Part shown: positions 54,728 to 63,266 of the stretch, one piece after another
How the letters are laid out: every line of letters begins with the position of its first letter
Numbering within the stretch: position 1 is the stretch's first letter
From: Pseudomonas sp. ML2-2023-3
GTDB lineage: Bacteria; Pseudomonadota; Gammaproteobacteria; Pseudomonadales; Pseudomonadaceae
NCBI RefSeq assembly: GCF_037055275.1
Contig: NZ_CP146343.1
Location: 4,400,001 to 4,464,000, forward strand
DNA length: 64,000 nucleotides
Reading direction: 5' to 3'
Position numbers and translations under genes: made by a program
The notes under the pieces: generated by a model
What the model was told of the DNA's origin: nothing
Seen by the model: the letters and a program-made list of their open reading frames with translations, nothing else
The model's database searches: none

Positions 54728-55693
54728 ATGAATCTGAACAAGGTTGATCTCAATCTGTTTGTCGTCTTCGACGCCATCTACACCGAAGCCAACCTGACCC
54801 GCGCCGGGCAAATCATCGGTATCACTCAGCCTGCCGTGTCCAACGCGCTGGCGCGATTGCGCGAGAGTTTCAACGACCCGCTGTTCGTACGCACGGCCCA
54901 AGGCATGGTGCCAACGCCGATGGCGCAGAACATCATCAGCCCGGTGCGCAGTGCCTTGGCGCTTTTGCGCGTGTCAGTGCAAGAAAGCCGCACCTTCAAC
55001 CCCCTGCAAGCCAACAAGACCTACCGCATCAGCATGACGGACCTGACCGAGGCGGTCATTTTGCCGCCACTGTTTCAGCGTCTGCGGCGTCAGGCACCCT
55101 CGGTGGTGATCGAGAGTTTTCTGTCCCATCGACGAGAGACCACTAGCGATCTTGCTGCCGGACGTCTGGATTTTGCGGTGGATGCACCGCTCAATACCGA
55201 TCCCCAGGTGCGCCACGTCAAGTTGATGGAAGACCGGTACGTGTGCGCCATGCGTCAAGGCCATCCGTTAGCCAGTCAGACCACCCTGTCCCTGGATGAC
55301 TATCTGGCCATGTCCCATATTCATATCTCGACCCGTCGCAATGGCCTGGGTGAGGTGGACCTGGCGCTGGGCAAAATGGGCCTGCAACGCAAAGTCACCT
55401 TGCGCTCCCAGCATTACCTGATGGCTTCCAATGTGCTGCAACAGACCGACATGGTGATGACCGTGCCCGAACGCTTTGCCCGCCGCCATGCCTTGCACTT
55501 TGTGCCCTTGCCACTCAATGAACTCCCCAACGTGGAAACCCATTTGTACTGGCACGAAAGCACCGAACAAGACCCGGCAAATCGCTGGATGCGCGAGCAA
55601 CTGATCGAACTGTGCCAGCAGCAGGCAACCCTGGAAAAGAAATCCTGCGCTGCCAGCTTGCTTGACGTAAACGTCAACCAGCCATTAGTTTAA
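54728..55693 (+). CDS. LysR-family transcriptional regulator
   Basis: The 321-aa protein has an N-terminal winged helix (NLFVVFDAIYTEANLTRAGQIIGITQPAVSNALARLR) and a LysR effector-binding domain (about 95-300). The helix sequence is of the NodD/LeuO-like branch seen near fatty-acid genes. It probably controls the divergent acyl-CoA dehydrogenase gene. The codons for its last residues (LDVNVNQ) overlap a LiuR-type palindrome that belongs to the downstream liuR gene. Confidence 0.87.
   Translation: MNLNKVDLNLFVVFDAIYTEANLTRAGQIIGITQPAVSNALARLRESFNDPLFVRTAQGMVPTPMAQNIISPVRSALALLRVSVQESRTFNPLQANKTYRISMTDLTEAVILPPLFQRLRRQAPSVVIESFLSHRRETTSDLAAGRLDFAVDAPLNTDPQVRHVKLMEDRYVCAMRQGHPLASQTTLSLDDYLAMSHIHISTRRNGLGEVDLALGKMGLQRKVTLRSQHYLMASNVLQQTDMVMTVPERFARRHALHFVPLPLNELPNVETHLYWHESTEQDPANRWMREQLIELCQQQATLEKKSCAASLLDVNVNQPLV
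55662..55677 (+). promoter_or_regulatory. LiuR-type operator upstream of liuR
   Basis: TTGACGTAAACGTCAA is a near-perfect 16-bp palindrome centred 50 bases before liuR and lying inside the LysR gene's last codons. It matches the two sites at 59523 and 59565 in both half-sites, so autoregulation of liuR is likely. Confidence 0.75.
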
Positions 55694-55719
55694 GAATACG
55701 AATTTTCCAGAGCCCGCCC

Positions 55720-56118
55720 ATGAGCAGCCAGACGTACAGTATTTCCGACCTTGCCCGCGAGCTCGACATCACCACCCGTGCCATTCGTTTTTATGAAGAA
55801 CAAGGGCTGCTCGCCCCTGAGCGACGCGGCCAGGAGCGGGTGTACAGCGCTCGGGACAAAGTCAGCCTGAAATTGATCCTGCGCGGCAAGCGCATTGGTT
55901 TTTCCCTGGCCGAATGCCGCGAGCTGATTGAGCTTTACGACCCCACCAGCGGCAACCAAAAGCAACTCAACAGCATGCTGGCCAAGATTGCCGAACGCCG
56001 CGAGCAGCTTGAACAACAGTTACTGGATATCCAGCAGATGCAACTGGAACTCGATACCGCTGAAGAGCGGTGTCTCCAGGCGCTGGAACAGACGCTGCAA
56101 AGCCAGATACCCCATTAG
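55720..56118 (+). CDS. liuR: MerR-family regulator of leucine/isovalerate catabolism
   Basis: The 132-aa protein has an N-terminal MerR winged helix (YSISDLARELDITTRAIRFYEEQGLL) and a C-terminal dimerising coiled coil (about 80-120), with no metal-binding cysteines. This matches LiuR, which represses branched-chain amino-acid catabolic genes. A palindromic operator lies in front, and the same palindrome controls liuA 3.9 kb downstream. The gene is followed by a BIME and then liuE on the same strand. Confidence 0.88.
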   Translation: MSSQTYSISDLARELDITTRAIRFYEEQGLLAPERRGQERVYSARDKVSLKLILRGKRIGFSLAECRELIELYDPTSGNQKQLNSMLAKIAERREQLEQQLLDIQQMQLELDTAEERCLQALEQTLQSQIPH

Positions 56119-56128
56119 ACGCTGATAC

Positions 56129-56207
56129 CTTCAGTGGAAGCGGGCGACGCGGTACATCATGCGGACTGCAGCGATGCCATCGCGAACAGGCCCGCTCCCA
56201 CTGAAGG
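56129..56207. repeat. BIME (paired REP) between liuR and liuE
   Basis: CTTCAGTGGAAGCGGGC (56129-56145) and GCCCGCTCCCACTGAAGG (56190-56207) form a 17-base inverted repeat with one mismatch around a loop containing further REP-like bases. A transcript crossing it could form a large hairpin between the two genes. Confidence 0.75.
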
Positions 56208-56233
56208 GTAACTACTCGCAGAAGGTGACCCCC

Positions 56234-57130
56234 ATGACACTTCCAACCCATGTGCGCCTGATCGAAGTTGGCCCGCGCGACGGTTTGCAAAATGAAGCCC
56301 TGCCCATCAGCGTCGCTGACAAGGTGCAACTGGTTGACGCCCTGACTGATGCCGGGTTGGGCTATATCGAAGTCGGCAGTTTTGTGTCGCCCAAGTGGGT
56401 GCCGCAAATGGCCGGATCGGCCGAAGTCTTTGCGCAAATCCGCCGCAAGGCGGGCGTGGTCTACGGAGCACTGGCGCCCAACATGCGCGGGTTTGAAGAT
56501 GCCGTGGCGGCAGGCGTAAAAGAAGTGGCGGTATTTGCAGCCGCTTCCGAGGCGTTCTCGCAGCGCAACATCAATTGCTCGATCAGCGAAAGCCTGGCGC
56601 GCTTTATCCCCATTATCGAGGCCGCCCGACAGCACGGCATCAGCGTTCGCGGCTATGTATCCTGCGTGCTCGGGTGCCCCTATGAAGGTCAGGTCAGCGC
56701 GCAACAGGTGGCACAGGTGGCCAACGAGTTGTACGCCATGGGCTGCTATGAGGTGTCGCTGGGCGACACCATCGGCACCGGAACACCAACGGCCACGCGC
56801 ACCCTGTTTGAAGCTGTAACGGCTTACGTACCACGGGAAAAACTCGCCGGGCATTTTCACGACACCTACGGTCAGGCGCTGGTGAATATCTACGCCAGCC
56901 TGCAAGAAGGCATTGCCGTGTTCGACAGTTCCATCGCCGGGCTCGGCGGTTGTCCTTACGCCAAGGGCGCCAGCGGTAACGTGGCCACGGAAGATGTGCT
57001 GTACATGCTCAATGGCATGGGCATCGAAACCGGAGTCGACATGGACAAGCTGCTCCTGGCAGGCGAGCACATCTGCAACGTGCTGGGACGTGTTACCGGG
57101 TCACGGGTAGCAAAGGCCCGCCAGGGCTAA
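56234..57130 (+). CDS. liuE: Hydroxymethylglutaryl-CoA lyase
   Basis: It cleaves HMG-CoA to acetyl-CoA and acetoacetate, the last step of leucine breakdown. From the ATG at 56234 (GAAGGTG upstream) it has 298 aa. The HMGL-like TIM barrel shows VGPRDGLQNE at the start, metal ligands in HFHDTYGQA, and the signature SIAGLGGCPYAKGASGNVATED with the catalytic cysteine. It is detached from liuABCD: crcY and an acyl-CoA synthetase gene lie between. A terminator follows. Confidence 0.94.
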   Translation: MTLPTHVRLIEVGPRDGLQNEALPISVADKVQLVDALTDAGLGYIEVGSFVSPKWVPQMAGSAEVFAQIRRKAGVVYGALAPNMRGFEDAVAAGVKEVAVFAAASEAFSQRNINCSISESLARFIPIIEAARQHGISVRGYVSCVLGCPYEGQVSAQQVAQVANELYAMGCYEVSLGDTIGTGTPTATRTLFEAVTAYVPREKLAGHFHDTYGQALVNIYASLQEGIAVFDSSIAGLGGCPYAKGASGNVATEDVLYMLNGMGIETGVDMDKLLLAGEHICNVLGRVTGSRVAKARQG

Positions 57131-57186
57131 AAAGTGTTCCATGGTGTTACCTCACCTCCCCACAAACGAGTAACACGGAAACAAAC

Positions 57187-57213
57187 CGGCCATCCCACTG
57201 GCCGATTTTTTAT
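57187..57213 (+). terminator. Rho-independent terminator after liuE
   Basis: Stem CGGCCA/TGGCCG with six-base loop followed by ATTTTTTATT. It separates liuE from the crcY promoter. Confidence 0.85.
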
Positions 57214-57257
57214 TGCCAAGAAATACAAGCCTTTGATTTATAAGGATTTTTAAAAGT

Positions 57258-57273
57258 TGGCACGGCTCCTGCT
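57258..57273 (+). promoter_or_regulatory. Sigma-54 promoter of crcY
   Basis: TGGCACGGCTCCTGCT has the -24 GG (57259-57260) and -12 GC (57271-57272) ten bases apart, as RpoN requires. Transcription would begin near 57284. In Pseudomonas crcZ/crcY promoters this class is driven by CbrB. Confidence 0.85.
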
Positions 57274-57283
57274 ATCTCTATGG

Positions 57284-57668
57284 CATAACAAGAATAAAAA
57301 CCGCAGCAACATAATAAAAACAATACGAAACGACTCTGACATAACAAAAACAACACGGCAGAGACGCAGCTAACAGATTTTTTTGGAGAAGGTTTACTTT
57401 TCCGAGGCGCCTAAAAACCACCTCGCAACCGGGCAGAGAATAATAAAACTACCTTCAGGTAGCACCCGCACAGGTTGGATCACAGGTTTGATAGCCCGTG
57501 ATGAAAGTGGATCAGCGCTCAAAAAAATACGTTTGCTCTTGATCCCGGATGGGGATCGCAAAAAAACGCAGTAAAGGGTGAGTTCCAAAAACAACAATAA
57601 ACCGCCCTTCAATAATAAAAAAAGAGCATGCACGACATATTAAAGGGGAGCCCAGGCTCCCCTTTGTG
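57284..57668 (+). ncRNA. crcY: CrcY-type sRNA sequestering Hfq/Crc
   Basis: This AT-rich, non-coding transcript of about 385 nt titrates Hfq (with Crc) and so relieves catabolite repression. At least five AANAANAA-type motifs are visible: near 57287 (AACAAGAATAAAAA), 57308 (AACATAATAAAAACAA), 57341 (ATAACAAAAACAACA), 57437 (AGAATAATAAAA), 57587 (AAAAACAACAATAA), with another at 57611. It has an RpoN promoter and ends in a strong terminator. P. putida crcY is, as I recall, next to mvaB (the liuE equivalent), matching this position. The short open frame inside it is not a gene. Confidence 0.87.
57642..57668 (+). terminator. Terminator of crcY
   Basis: Perfect 11-bp stem AAAGGGGAGCC/GGCTCCCCTTT with a minimal loop; the 3' arm supplies the TTT. 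The AGGGGAGCC hairpin is typical of the CrcZ/Y/X 3' end. Confidence 0.85.
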
Positions 57669-57698
57669 TTGTCCGGGATTCGAGATTTTGCCTGTTTC

Positions 57699-57740
57699 TG
57701 TGGCGCGGGCTTGCTCGCGATGCACGCCCGCTCCCACTGG
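57699..57740. repeat. REP pair after crcY
   Basis: TGTGGCGCGGGCTTGCTCGC and GCCCGCTCCCACTGG make an inverted REP pair between the crcY terminator and the 3' end of the acyl-CoA synthetase gene. Confidence 0.75.
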
Positions 57741-57743
57741 GTT

Positions 57744-59432
57744 TCAGTTTTGGGACACGCATTCCAGAATGCTGATCTCGCGCATTTTGAACTTCTGGAT
57801 CTTGCCGGTCACGGTCATCGGGAATGCATCAACAAATTTGAAGTAACGCGGCGTTTTAAAGTGGGCAATACGGGACTTGCACCAGGTTTGCAGCTCAAGC
57901 TCATTGGCCGTGTGGCCAGGGTGAAACTTGATCCAGGCCACGATTTCCTCGCCATACCTGGCGTCCGGAATACCCACCACCTGCACATCCGCCACTGCCG
58001 GATGGGTAAAAAAGAACTCCTCCAGCTCCCGCGGGTAAATGTTCTCGCCACCACGAATGATCATGTCCTTGTTGCGCCCCACAATGCGCACGTACCCCTG
58101 CTCATCCATCTGCGCCAGATCACCGGTGTGCATCCAGCCCTCGCTGTCGATGGCATCACGGGTCGCCTGCGGGTTGTTCCAGTAACCCAGCATCACGCTG
58201 TAACCACGAGTACACAATTCGCCAATCTCACCGCGTTCAACGGTGTTTCCCTCGGCGTCGATCAGCTTGCTCTCCAGTTGCGGCTGGGTACGCCCCACAG
58301 TGGTAACACGTAATTCAAGCTCGTCTGCCGGACCTGTCTGAATCGAGACCGGGCTGGTTTCAGTCATGCCATAGGCAATTTGTACTTCTCCCATATGCAT
58401 TTCACTGATGACGCGACGCATCACCTCGATCGGGCACGTGGCGCCCGCCATGATCCCCGTGCGCAGGCTCGACAGATCGAACCCGGCACGTTGCGGATGA
58501 TCCAACATCGCGATAAACATGGTCGGTACGCCGTACAGCGCAGTGGCCCGCTCATCTGTCACCGCTTGCAGAGTCAGGCCCGGGTCAAAGGCTTCACCGG
58601 GATAGATCATTGTCGTCCCGTGAGTCACACACCCCAGGTTGCCCATGACCATGCCAAAGCAGTGGTACAGCGGTACCGGGATTACCAGCCGGTCATTGGC
58701 CGTCAAACCCAGGCTTTCGCCAACCATATAGCCGTTGTTGAGAATATTGTGATGACTAAGGGTCGCGCCCTTGGGAAACCCTGTCGTACCTGAGGTGTAC
58801 TGGATGTTGACCGGCTGATCGAAGTGCAGGCTGTCTTGGCGGGCATGGAGTTGATCAGCCGTAACCTCACCCCCCAATTCGGCAAGTCGCGACCACGGCA
58901 AAAACCCTGCAGGCGGCTCAGGCGCGAGGCTGATGACCCCGCGCAGATCGGCAAAGCGCGCACATTCCAGTGAGCCGACCGATTGCCCGGCCAGCTCCGG
59001 GATCAGTTCCTGGAGCATTGCGTGATAATTGGATGTCTTGAACGCACCCGCGCACACCAGCCACTGACACGCCGATTGCTTGAGTACGTACTCCAGCTCC
59101 GAGAGCCGATACGCAGGGTTGATATTGACCAGAATCACGCCGATCTTGGCGCTGGCAAACTGGCTGATAAACCATTCGGCGCCATTGGGAGCCCACACGC
59201 CCAGCCGGTCCCCCACCTTCAAACCCAAAGCCAGTAACGCCCTGGCATGCAGATCAACTGCCCGGGCCAATTGCGCCCAGTTGTAGCGCTGCTGTTGATG
59301 GCGCAGCACCACCAGCGCTTCTCCCTCGGGATAAAGCGCAGCTGTCTGATCGAAGGCCTGACCTATGGTCATTGCCAGCAGTGACTTGTCCAGCGCACCC
59401 TGGCTGTAACTGGGGACGGATTGCTGCTTCAT
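57744..59432 (-). CDS. AMP-forming acyl-CoA synthetase
   Basis: This adenylating enzyme of 562 aa activates a carboxylic acid to its CoA ester. Motifs are the P-loop-like [48 protein letters not shown] and the C-terminal [16 protein letters not shown] with the catalytic lysine in [10 protein letters not shown]. It belongs to the medium-chain/FadD-like group; a branched or short acid such as isovalerate is inferred from context. GAGGAG precedes the ATG at 59432. It is divergent from liuA, sharing a region with two LiuR-type operators. Confidence 0.88.
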   Translation of the reverse strand: MKQQSVPSYSQGALDKSLLAMTIGQAFDQTAALYPEGEALVVLRHQQQRYNWAQLARAVDLHARALLALGLKVGDRLGVWAPNGAEWFISQFASAKIGVILVNINPAYRLSELEYVLKQSACQWLVCAGAFKTSNYHAMLQELIPELAGQSVGSLECARFADLRGVISLAPEPPAGFLPWSRLAELGGEVTADQLHARQDSLHFDQPVNIQYTSGTTGFPKGATLSHHNILNNGYMVGESLGLTANDRLVIPVPLYHCFGMVMGNLGCVTHGTTMIYPGEAFDPGLTLQAVTDERATALYGVPTMFIAMLDHPQRAGFDLSSLRTGIMAGATCPIEVMRRVISEMHMGEVQIAYGMTETSPVSIQTGPADELELRVTTVGRTQPQLESKLIDAEGNTVERGEIGELCTRGYSVMLGYWNNPQATRDAIDSEGWMHTGDLAQMDEQGYVRIVGRNKDMIIRGGENIYPRELEEFFFTHPAVADVQVVGIPDARYGEEIVAWIKFHPGHTANELELQTWCKSRIAHFKTPRYFKFVDAFPMTVTGKIQKFKMREISILECVSQN

Positions 59433-59522
59433 GACAACTCCTCTTGTGATTGTTCTGGGAGCATGAGCAAGGCGCACGTGCGCGCCCGCTCATTTGAAGA
59501 ATTGCAATTACTCTGGCCTAAG

Positions 59523-59538
59523 TTGACGTTAACGTAAA
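59523..59538 (+). promoter_or_regulatory. LiuR-type operator 1, acyl-CoA synthetase/liuA region
   Basis: TTGACGTTAACGTAAA, a 16-bp near palindrome 91 bases upstream of the synthetase start. It is the exact reverse complement of the site at 59565. Confidence 0.78.
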
Positions 59539-59564
59539 GGTCATTGACAGCGTTAAGCCCCAAG

Positions 59565-59580
59565 TTTACGTTAACGTCAA
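59565..59580 (+). promoter_or_regulatory. LiuR-type operator 2, acyl-CoA synthetase/liuA region
   Basis: TTTACGTTAACGTCAA, 57 bases before liuA. Its centre is 42 bp from that of operator 1, four helical turns, so dimers would lie on the same face of the DNA. Confidence 0.78.
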
Positions 59581-59636
59581 GGCTATCAATGGCGACGCAG
59601 TAAACGCCTCCATAAGAACAACGATCAAGGTGCCAC

Positions 59637-60800
59637 ATGAGCTACCCGACTTTGAACTTCGCCCTGGGCGAAACCATCGACATGCTGCGCGATCAGGTGC
59701 AGAACTTCGTCGCCGCCGAACTGGCGCCACGGGCGGCGCAAATCGACAAGGACAACCTGTTCCCGGTAGACATGTGGCGCAAGTTCGGTGACATGGGCTT
59801 GCTCGGCATCACAGTCCCTGAAGAGTACGGCGGCACCGGCCTGAGCTATCTGGCCCACGTGGTGGCGATGGAAGAAATCAGCCGCGGTTCGGCCTCGGTC
59901 GCCCTCTCCTACGGCGCCCACTCCAATCTGTGCGTCAATCAAATCAACCGCAACGGCACCCACGAACAAAAACTCAAGTACCTGCCCAAACTGATCAGCG
60001 GCGAGCACGTCGGTGCACTGGCCATGAGCGAACCGAACGCCGGTTCCGACGTGGTATCGATGAAACTGCGCGCCGACAAGCGCGGCGACCACTTTGTGCT
60101 GAACGGTAGCAAAACCTGGATCACCAATGGTCCGGATGCCAGTACCTACGTGATCTATGCCAAGACCGATCTGGAAAAAGGCGCACACGGCATCAGTGCA
60201 TTTATCGTCGAGCGTGACTGGAAAGGCTTCAGCCGAAGCAGCCATTTCGACAAGCTCGGCATGCGCGGTTCCAACACCAGCGAACTTTTTTTCGACGACG
60301 TTGAAGTGCCGGAAGAAAACCTGCTGGGTACGCTCAATGCCGGGGTCAAGGTATTGATGAGCGGTCTGGACTACGAGCGCGTGGTGCTCTCGGGCGGCCC
60401 CACCGGGATCATGCAGGCATGCATGGATCTGATCGTGCCGTACATCCACGACCGTAAACAGTTCGGCCAGAGCATCGGCGAGTTTCAACTGATCCAGGGC
60501 AAGGTTGCCGACATGTACACCCAGCTCAATGCCAGCCGCGCCTACCTGTATGCCGTCGCAGCCGCATGCGAACGGGGCGAAACCACGCGCAAGGACGCCG
60601 CCGGGGTGATTCTGTACAGCGCCGAACGCGCCACACAAATGGCCCTCGATGCGATCCAGATTCTGGGCGGTAACGGTTACATCAACGAATTCCCGGCCGG
60701 CCGCCTGCTGCGTGACGCCAAGCTATATGAGATCGGCGCCGGCACCAGCGAAATCCGCCGCATGCTGATCGGGCGTGAACTCTTCAACGAAACTCGCTAA
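59637..60800 (+). CDS. liuA: Isovaleryl-CoA dehydrogenase
   Basis: It oxidises isovaleryl-CoA to 3-methylcrotonyl-CoA in leucine catabolism, passing electrons to ETF. The 387-aa protein has the FAD site [14 protein letters not shown] and [36 protein letters not shown] carries the catalytic Glu at the position that marks isovaleryl-CoA dehydrogenases, and the C-terminal [14 protein letters not shown] is kept. It is the first gene of liuABCD, preceded by two operators, with 11 bases to liuB. Confidence 0.95.
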   Translation: MSYPTLNFALGETIDMLRDQVQNFVAAELAPRAAQIDKDNLFPVDMWRKFGDMGLLGITVPEEYGGTGLSYLAHVVAMEEISRGSASVALSYGAHSNLCVNQINRNGTHEQKLKYLPKLISGEHVGALAMSEPNAGSDVVSMKLRADKRGDHFVLNGSKTWITNGPDASTYVIYAKTDLEKGAHGISAFIVERDWKGFSRSSHFDKLGMRGSNTSELFFDDVEVPEENLLGTLNAGVKVLMSGLDYERVVLSGGPTGIMQACMDLIVPYIHDRKQFGQSIGEFQLIQGKVADMYTQLNASRAYLYAVAAACERGETTRKDAAGVILYSAERATQMALDAIQILGGNGYINEFPAGRLLRDAKLYEIGAGTSEIRRMLIGRELFNETR

Positions 60801-60811
60801 GGAGCGTAGGC

Positions 60812-62419
60812 ATGTCCATCTTGCATACGACGATCAACCCGCGCTCGGCCGAGTTCAGCCTCAACCGTGATGCCATGCTCAAACAGGTTGATGCCCTGCA
60901 TGCCCTGCTTGAGCAGGTGCAACAGGGTGGCGGGGCCAAGGCCCAGGAGCGTCACACTTCACGGGGCAAGTTGCTGCCTCGCGAGCGCATTGATCGCCTG
61001 CTGGACAGCGGTTCGCCCTTCCTTGAGCTGAGTCAGTTGGCGGCATACAACGTGTACGGCGAAGACGTTCCAGCTGCCGGAATAATCGCCGGCATTGGCC
61101 GGGTCGAAGGCGTGGAATGCATGATTGTGGCCAACGATGCCACCGTCAAAGGCGGCTCGTACTACCCGCTGACGGTCAAAAAACACCTGCGGGCGCAAAC
61201 CATCGCCGAACAGAACCGCTTGCCGTGCATCTACCTGGTGGATTCCGGTGGCGCCAACCTGCCACGCCAGGATGAAGTGTTCCCTGATCGCGAGCACTTT
61301 GGGCGCATCTTCTTCAATCAGGCGAACATGAGTGCCGCGGGCATTCCGCAAATTGCCGTGGTCATGGGGTCATGCACCGCTGGCGGCGCCTATGTGCCCG
61401 CCATGGCCGACGAAGCCATCATGGTTCGCCAGCAGGCCACGATTTTTCTGGCTGGCCCGCCACTGGTCAAGGCTGCCACGGGTGAAGTCGTCAGCGCCGA
61501 GGACTTGGGCGGCGCCGATGTGCACTGCAAGATTTCAGGGGTGGCCGACCACTACGCCGACAGTGACGAACACGCGCTGGCACTGGCCCGGCGCAGCGTT
61601 GCCAATCTTAACTGGCGCAAGCTGGGCCAGTTGCAACTGCGTACGCCGCTGGCACCGTTGTATGGCCGCGAAGAGCTGTACGGCATCGTCCCGGCTGATG
61701 CCAAGCAGCCTTTTGATGTGCGTGAAGTCATTGCCCGGCTGGTGGACGGCTCAGTGTTCGATGAGTTCAAGGCCTTGTTCGGCACCACGCTGGTGTGCGG
61801 CTTTGCCCATTTACACGGCTACCCGGTAGCGATTCTGGCCAATAACGGGATTCTGTTTGCAGAGGCCGCACAAAAAGGCGCGCACTTTATCGAGTTGGCG
61901 TGCCAGCGCGGTATTCCCCTGGTCTTTCTGCAAAACATCACGGGGTTTATGGTCGGTCAAAAGTACGAAGCCGGTGGCATTGCCAAGCACGGGGCCAAAT
62001 TGGTGACGGCCGTGGCGTGCGCCAAAGTACCGAAGTTCACCGTCATCATCGGCGGCAGCTTTGGTGCCGGTAACTACGGGATGTGCGGCCGCGCCTACGA
62101 TCCCCGCTTTCTGTGGATGTGGCCAAACGCCCGAATTGGCGTGATGGGTGCCGAACAGGCGGCCGGGGTGCTGGTGCAGGTCAAGCGTGAACAGGCTGAA
62201 CGCAATGGCGTGGCGTTCTCGGCACGGGAAGAAACCGAGATCAAACAGCCGATCCTCGATCAGTACGAACACCAGGGCCACCCCTACTACTCCAGCGCGC
62301 GCTTGTGGGATGACGGCGTGATCGACCCGGCGCAAACCCGCGACGTATTGGCCCTGGGCCTGTCGGCGGCACTCAATGCCCCGATCGACGCCACGCGCTT
62401 TGGCGTGTTCCGGATGTAA
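60812..62419 (+). CDS. liuB: Methylcrotonoyl-CoA carboxylase beta subunit
   Basis: This carboxyltransferase transfers CO2 from biotin to 3-methylcrotonyl-CoA. It has 535 aa with two crotonase-fold halves: [20 protein letters not shown] and [21 protein letters not shown] in the N-half, [23 protein letters not shown] and [16 protein letters not shown] in the C-half, the acyl-CoA carboxylase oxyanion sites. It pairs with LiuD, encoded two genes on. GGAG lies nine bases before the start. Confidence 0.95.
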   Translation: MSILHTTINPRSAEFSLNRDAMLKQVDALHALLEQVQQGGGAKAQERHTSRGKLLPRERIDRLLDSGSPFLELSQLAAYNVYGEDVPAAGIIAGIGRVEGVECMIVANDATVKGGSYYPLTVKKHLRAQTIAEQNRLPCIYLVDSGGANLPRQDEVFPDREHFGRIFFNQANMSAAGIPQIAVVMGSCTAGGAYVPAMADEAIMVRQQATIFLAGPPLVKAATGEVVSAEDLGGADVHCKISGVADHYADSDEHALALARRSVANLNWRKLGQLQLRTPLAPLYGREELYGIVPADAKQPFDVREVIARLVDGSVFDEFKALFGTTLVCGFAHLHGYPVAILANNGILFAEAAQKGAHFIELACQRGIPLVFLQNITGFMVGQKYEAGGIAKHGAKLVTAVACAKVPKFTVIIGGSFGAGNYGMCGRAYDPRFLWMWPNARIGVMGAEQAAGVLVQVKREQAERNGVAFSAREETEIKQPILDQYEHQGHPYYSSARLWDDGVIDPAQTRDVLALGLSAALNAPIDATRFGVFRM

Positions 62420-62447
62420 CTCCCACAGCCATTAAGGACTGACGGAC

Positions 62448-63266
62448 ATGATTGATTTCAACACCCTCGAACTGCACACCGATCCCCGGGGTTTCGCCAC
62501 CCTGTGGTTGAGCCGCGAGCAGAAGAACAACGCTTTCAACGCCGAGATGATCCGCGAGCTGATTCTTGCTCTGGACGCTGTGCAGTCTGATCCTGCCCTG
62601 CGCTTTTTGGTGCTGCGCGGGCGCGGGAAACATTTCAGCGCCGGTGCCGATCTGGCCTGGATGCAGCAATCGGCCGAACTCGACTACCACACCAATCTCG
62701 ACGACGCCCGCCATCTGGCTGAATTGATGTACAACCTGGCCAAGCTGAAAATGCCAACCCTGGCCGTTGTGCAAGGTGCAGCCTACGGCGGTGCGCTGGG
62801 CCTGATCAGTGCCTGCGACATGGCCATCGGCGCGGATGACGCGCAGTTCTGCCTGTCTGAAGTGCGCATCGGCCTGGCACCTGCCGTGATCAGTCCCTTC
62901 GTGGTGCAAGCCATCGGTGAGCGTGCGGCGCGGCGCTACGCCCTGACCGCTGAGCGCTTCAGCGGCCAACGTGCCCGCGAGCTGGGCTTGCTGTCAGAAT
63001 GCTACCCCATCGCCGAGCTTGAGCAGCAAATCGACCACTGGACCGAAAACCTGCTGCTCAACAGTCCGCACGCGATGCGTTCGTGCAAAGACCTGCTGCG
63101 GGAAGTCAGTCATGGTGCACCGACTCTGGCCATTCGCCGCTATTGCGAAAACGCCATTGCAAGGATTCGTGTCAGCCCTGAAGGTCAGGAAGGCTTGCGT
63201 GCCTTTCTGCAAAAACGCGCTCCCAGCTGGCAAGCCGATCCATCGACCCAGGAGTCGCGCCCATGA
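62448..63266 (+). CDS. liuC: Methylglutaconyl-CoA hydratase
   Basis: This crotonase of 272 aa hydrates 3-methylglutaconyl-CoA to HMG-CoA. RGRGKHFSAGADLAWMQQ and VQGAAYGGALGLISACDMAI are the two oxyanion loops, and FCLSEVRIGLAPAVISPFV holds the catalytic acid. The ALAWMQ-type segment and the position between liuB and liuD fix the assignment. Its stop overlaps the liuD start by four bases (ATGA). Confidence 0.93.
   Translation: MIDFNTLELHTDPRGFATLWLSREQKNNAFNAEMIRELILALDAVQSDPALRFLVLRGRGKHFSAGADLAWMQQSAELDYHTNLDDARHLAELMYNLAKLKMPTLAVVQGAAYGGALGLISACDMAIGADDAQFCLSEVRIGLAPAVISPFVVQAIGERAARRYALTAERFSGQRARELGLLSECYPIAELEQQIDHWTENLLLNSPHAMRSCKDLLREVSHGAPTLAIRRYCENAIARIRVSPEGQEGLRAFLQKRAPSWQADPSTQESRP

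Noticed and set aside
55967..57070. 367-codon frame opposite liuR-liuE
   Set aside because: It crosses an intergenic BIME and covers two real genes on the other strand.
57383..57574. 63-codon open frame starting with TTG
   Set aside because: It lies wholly inside the crcY transcript, between CA motifs, with no family resemblance.
59429..59638. Short minus-strand frame with a repeated VNVNLG motif
   Set aside because: The apparent peptide repeat is only the translation of the two LiuR-type palindromes.
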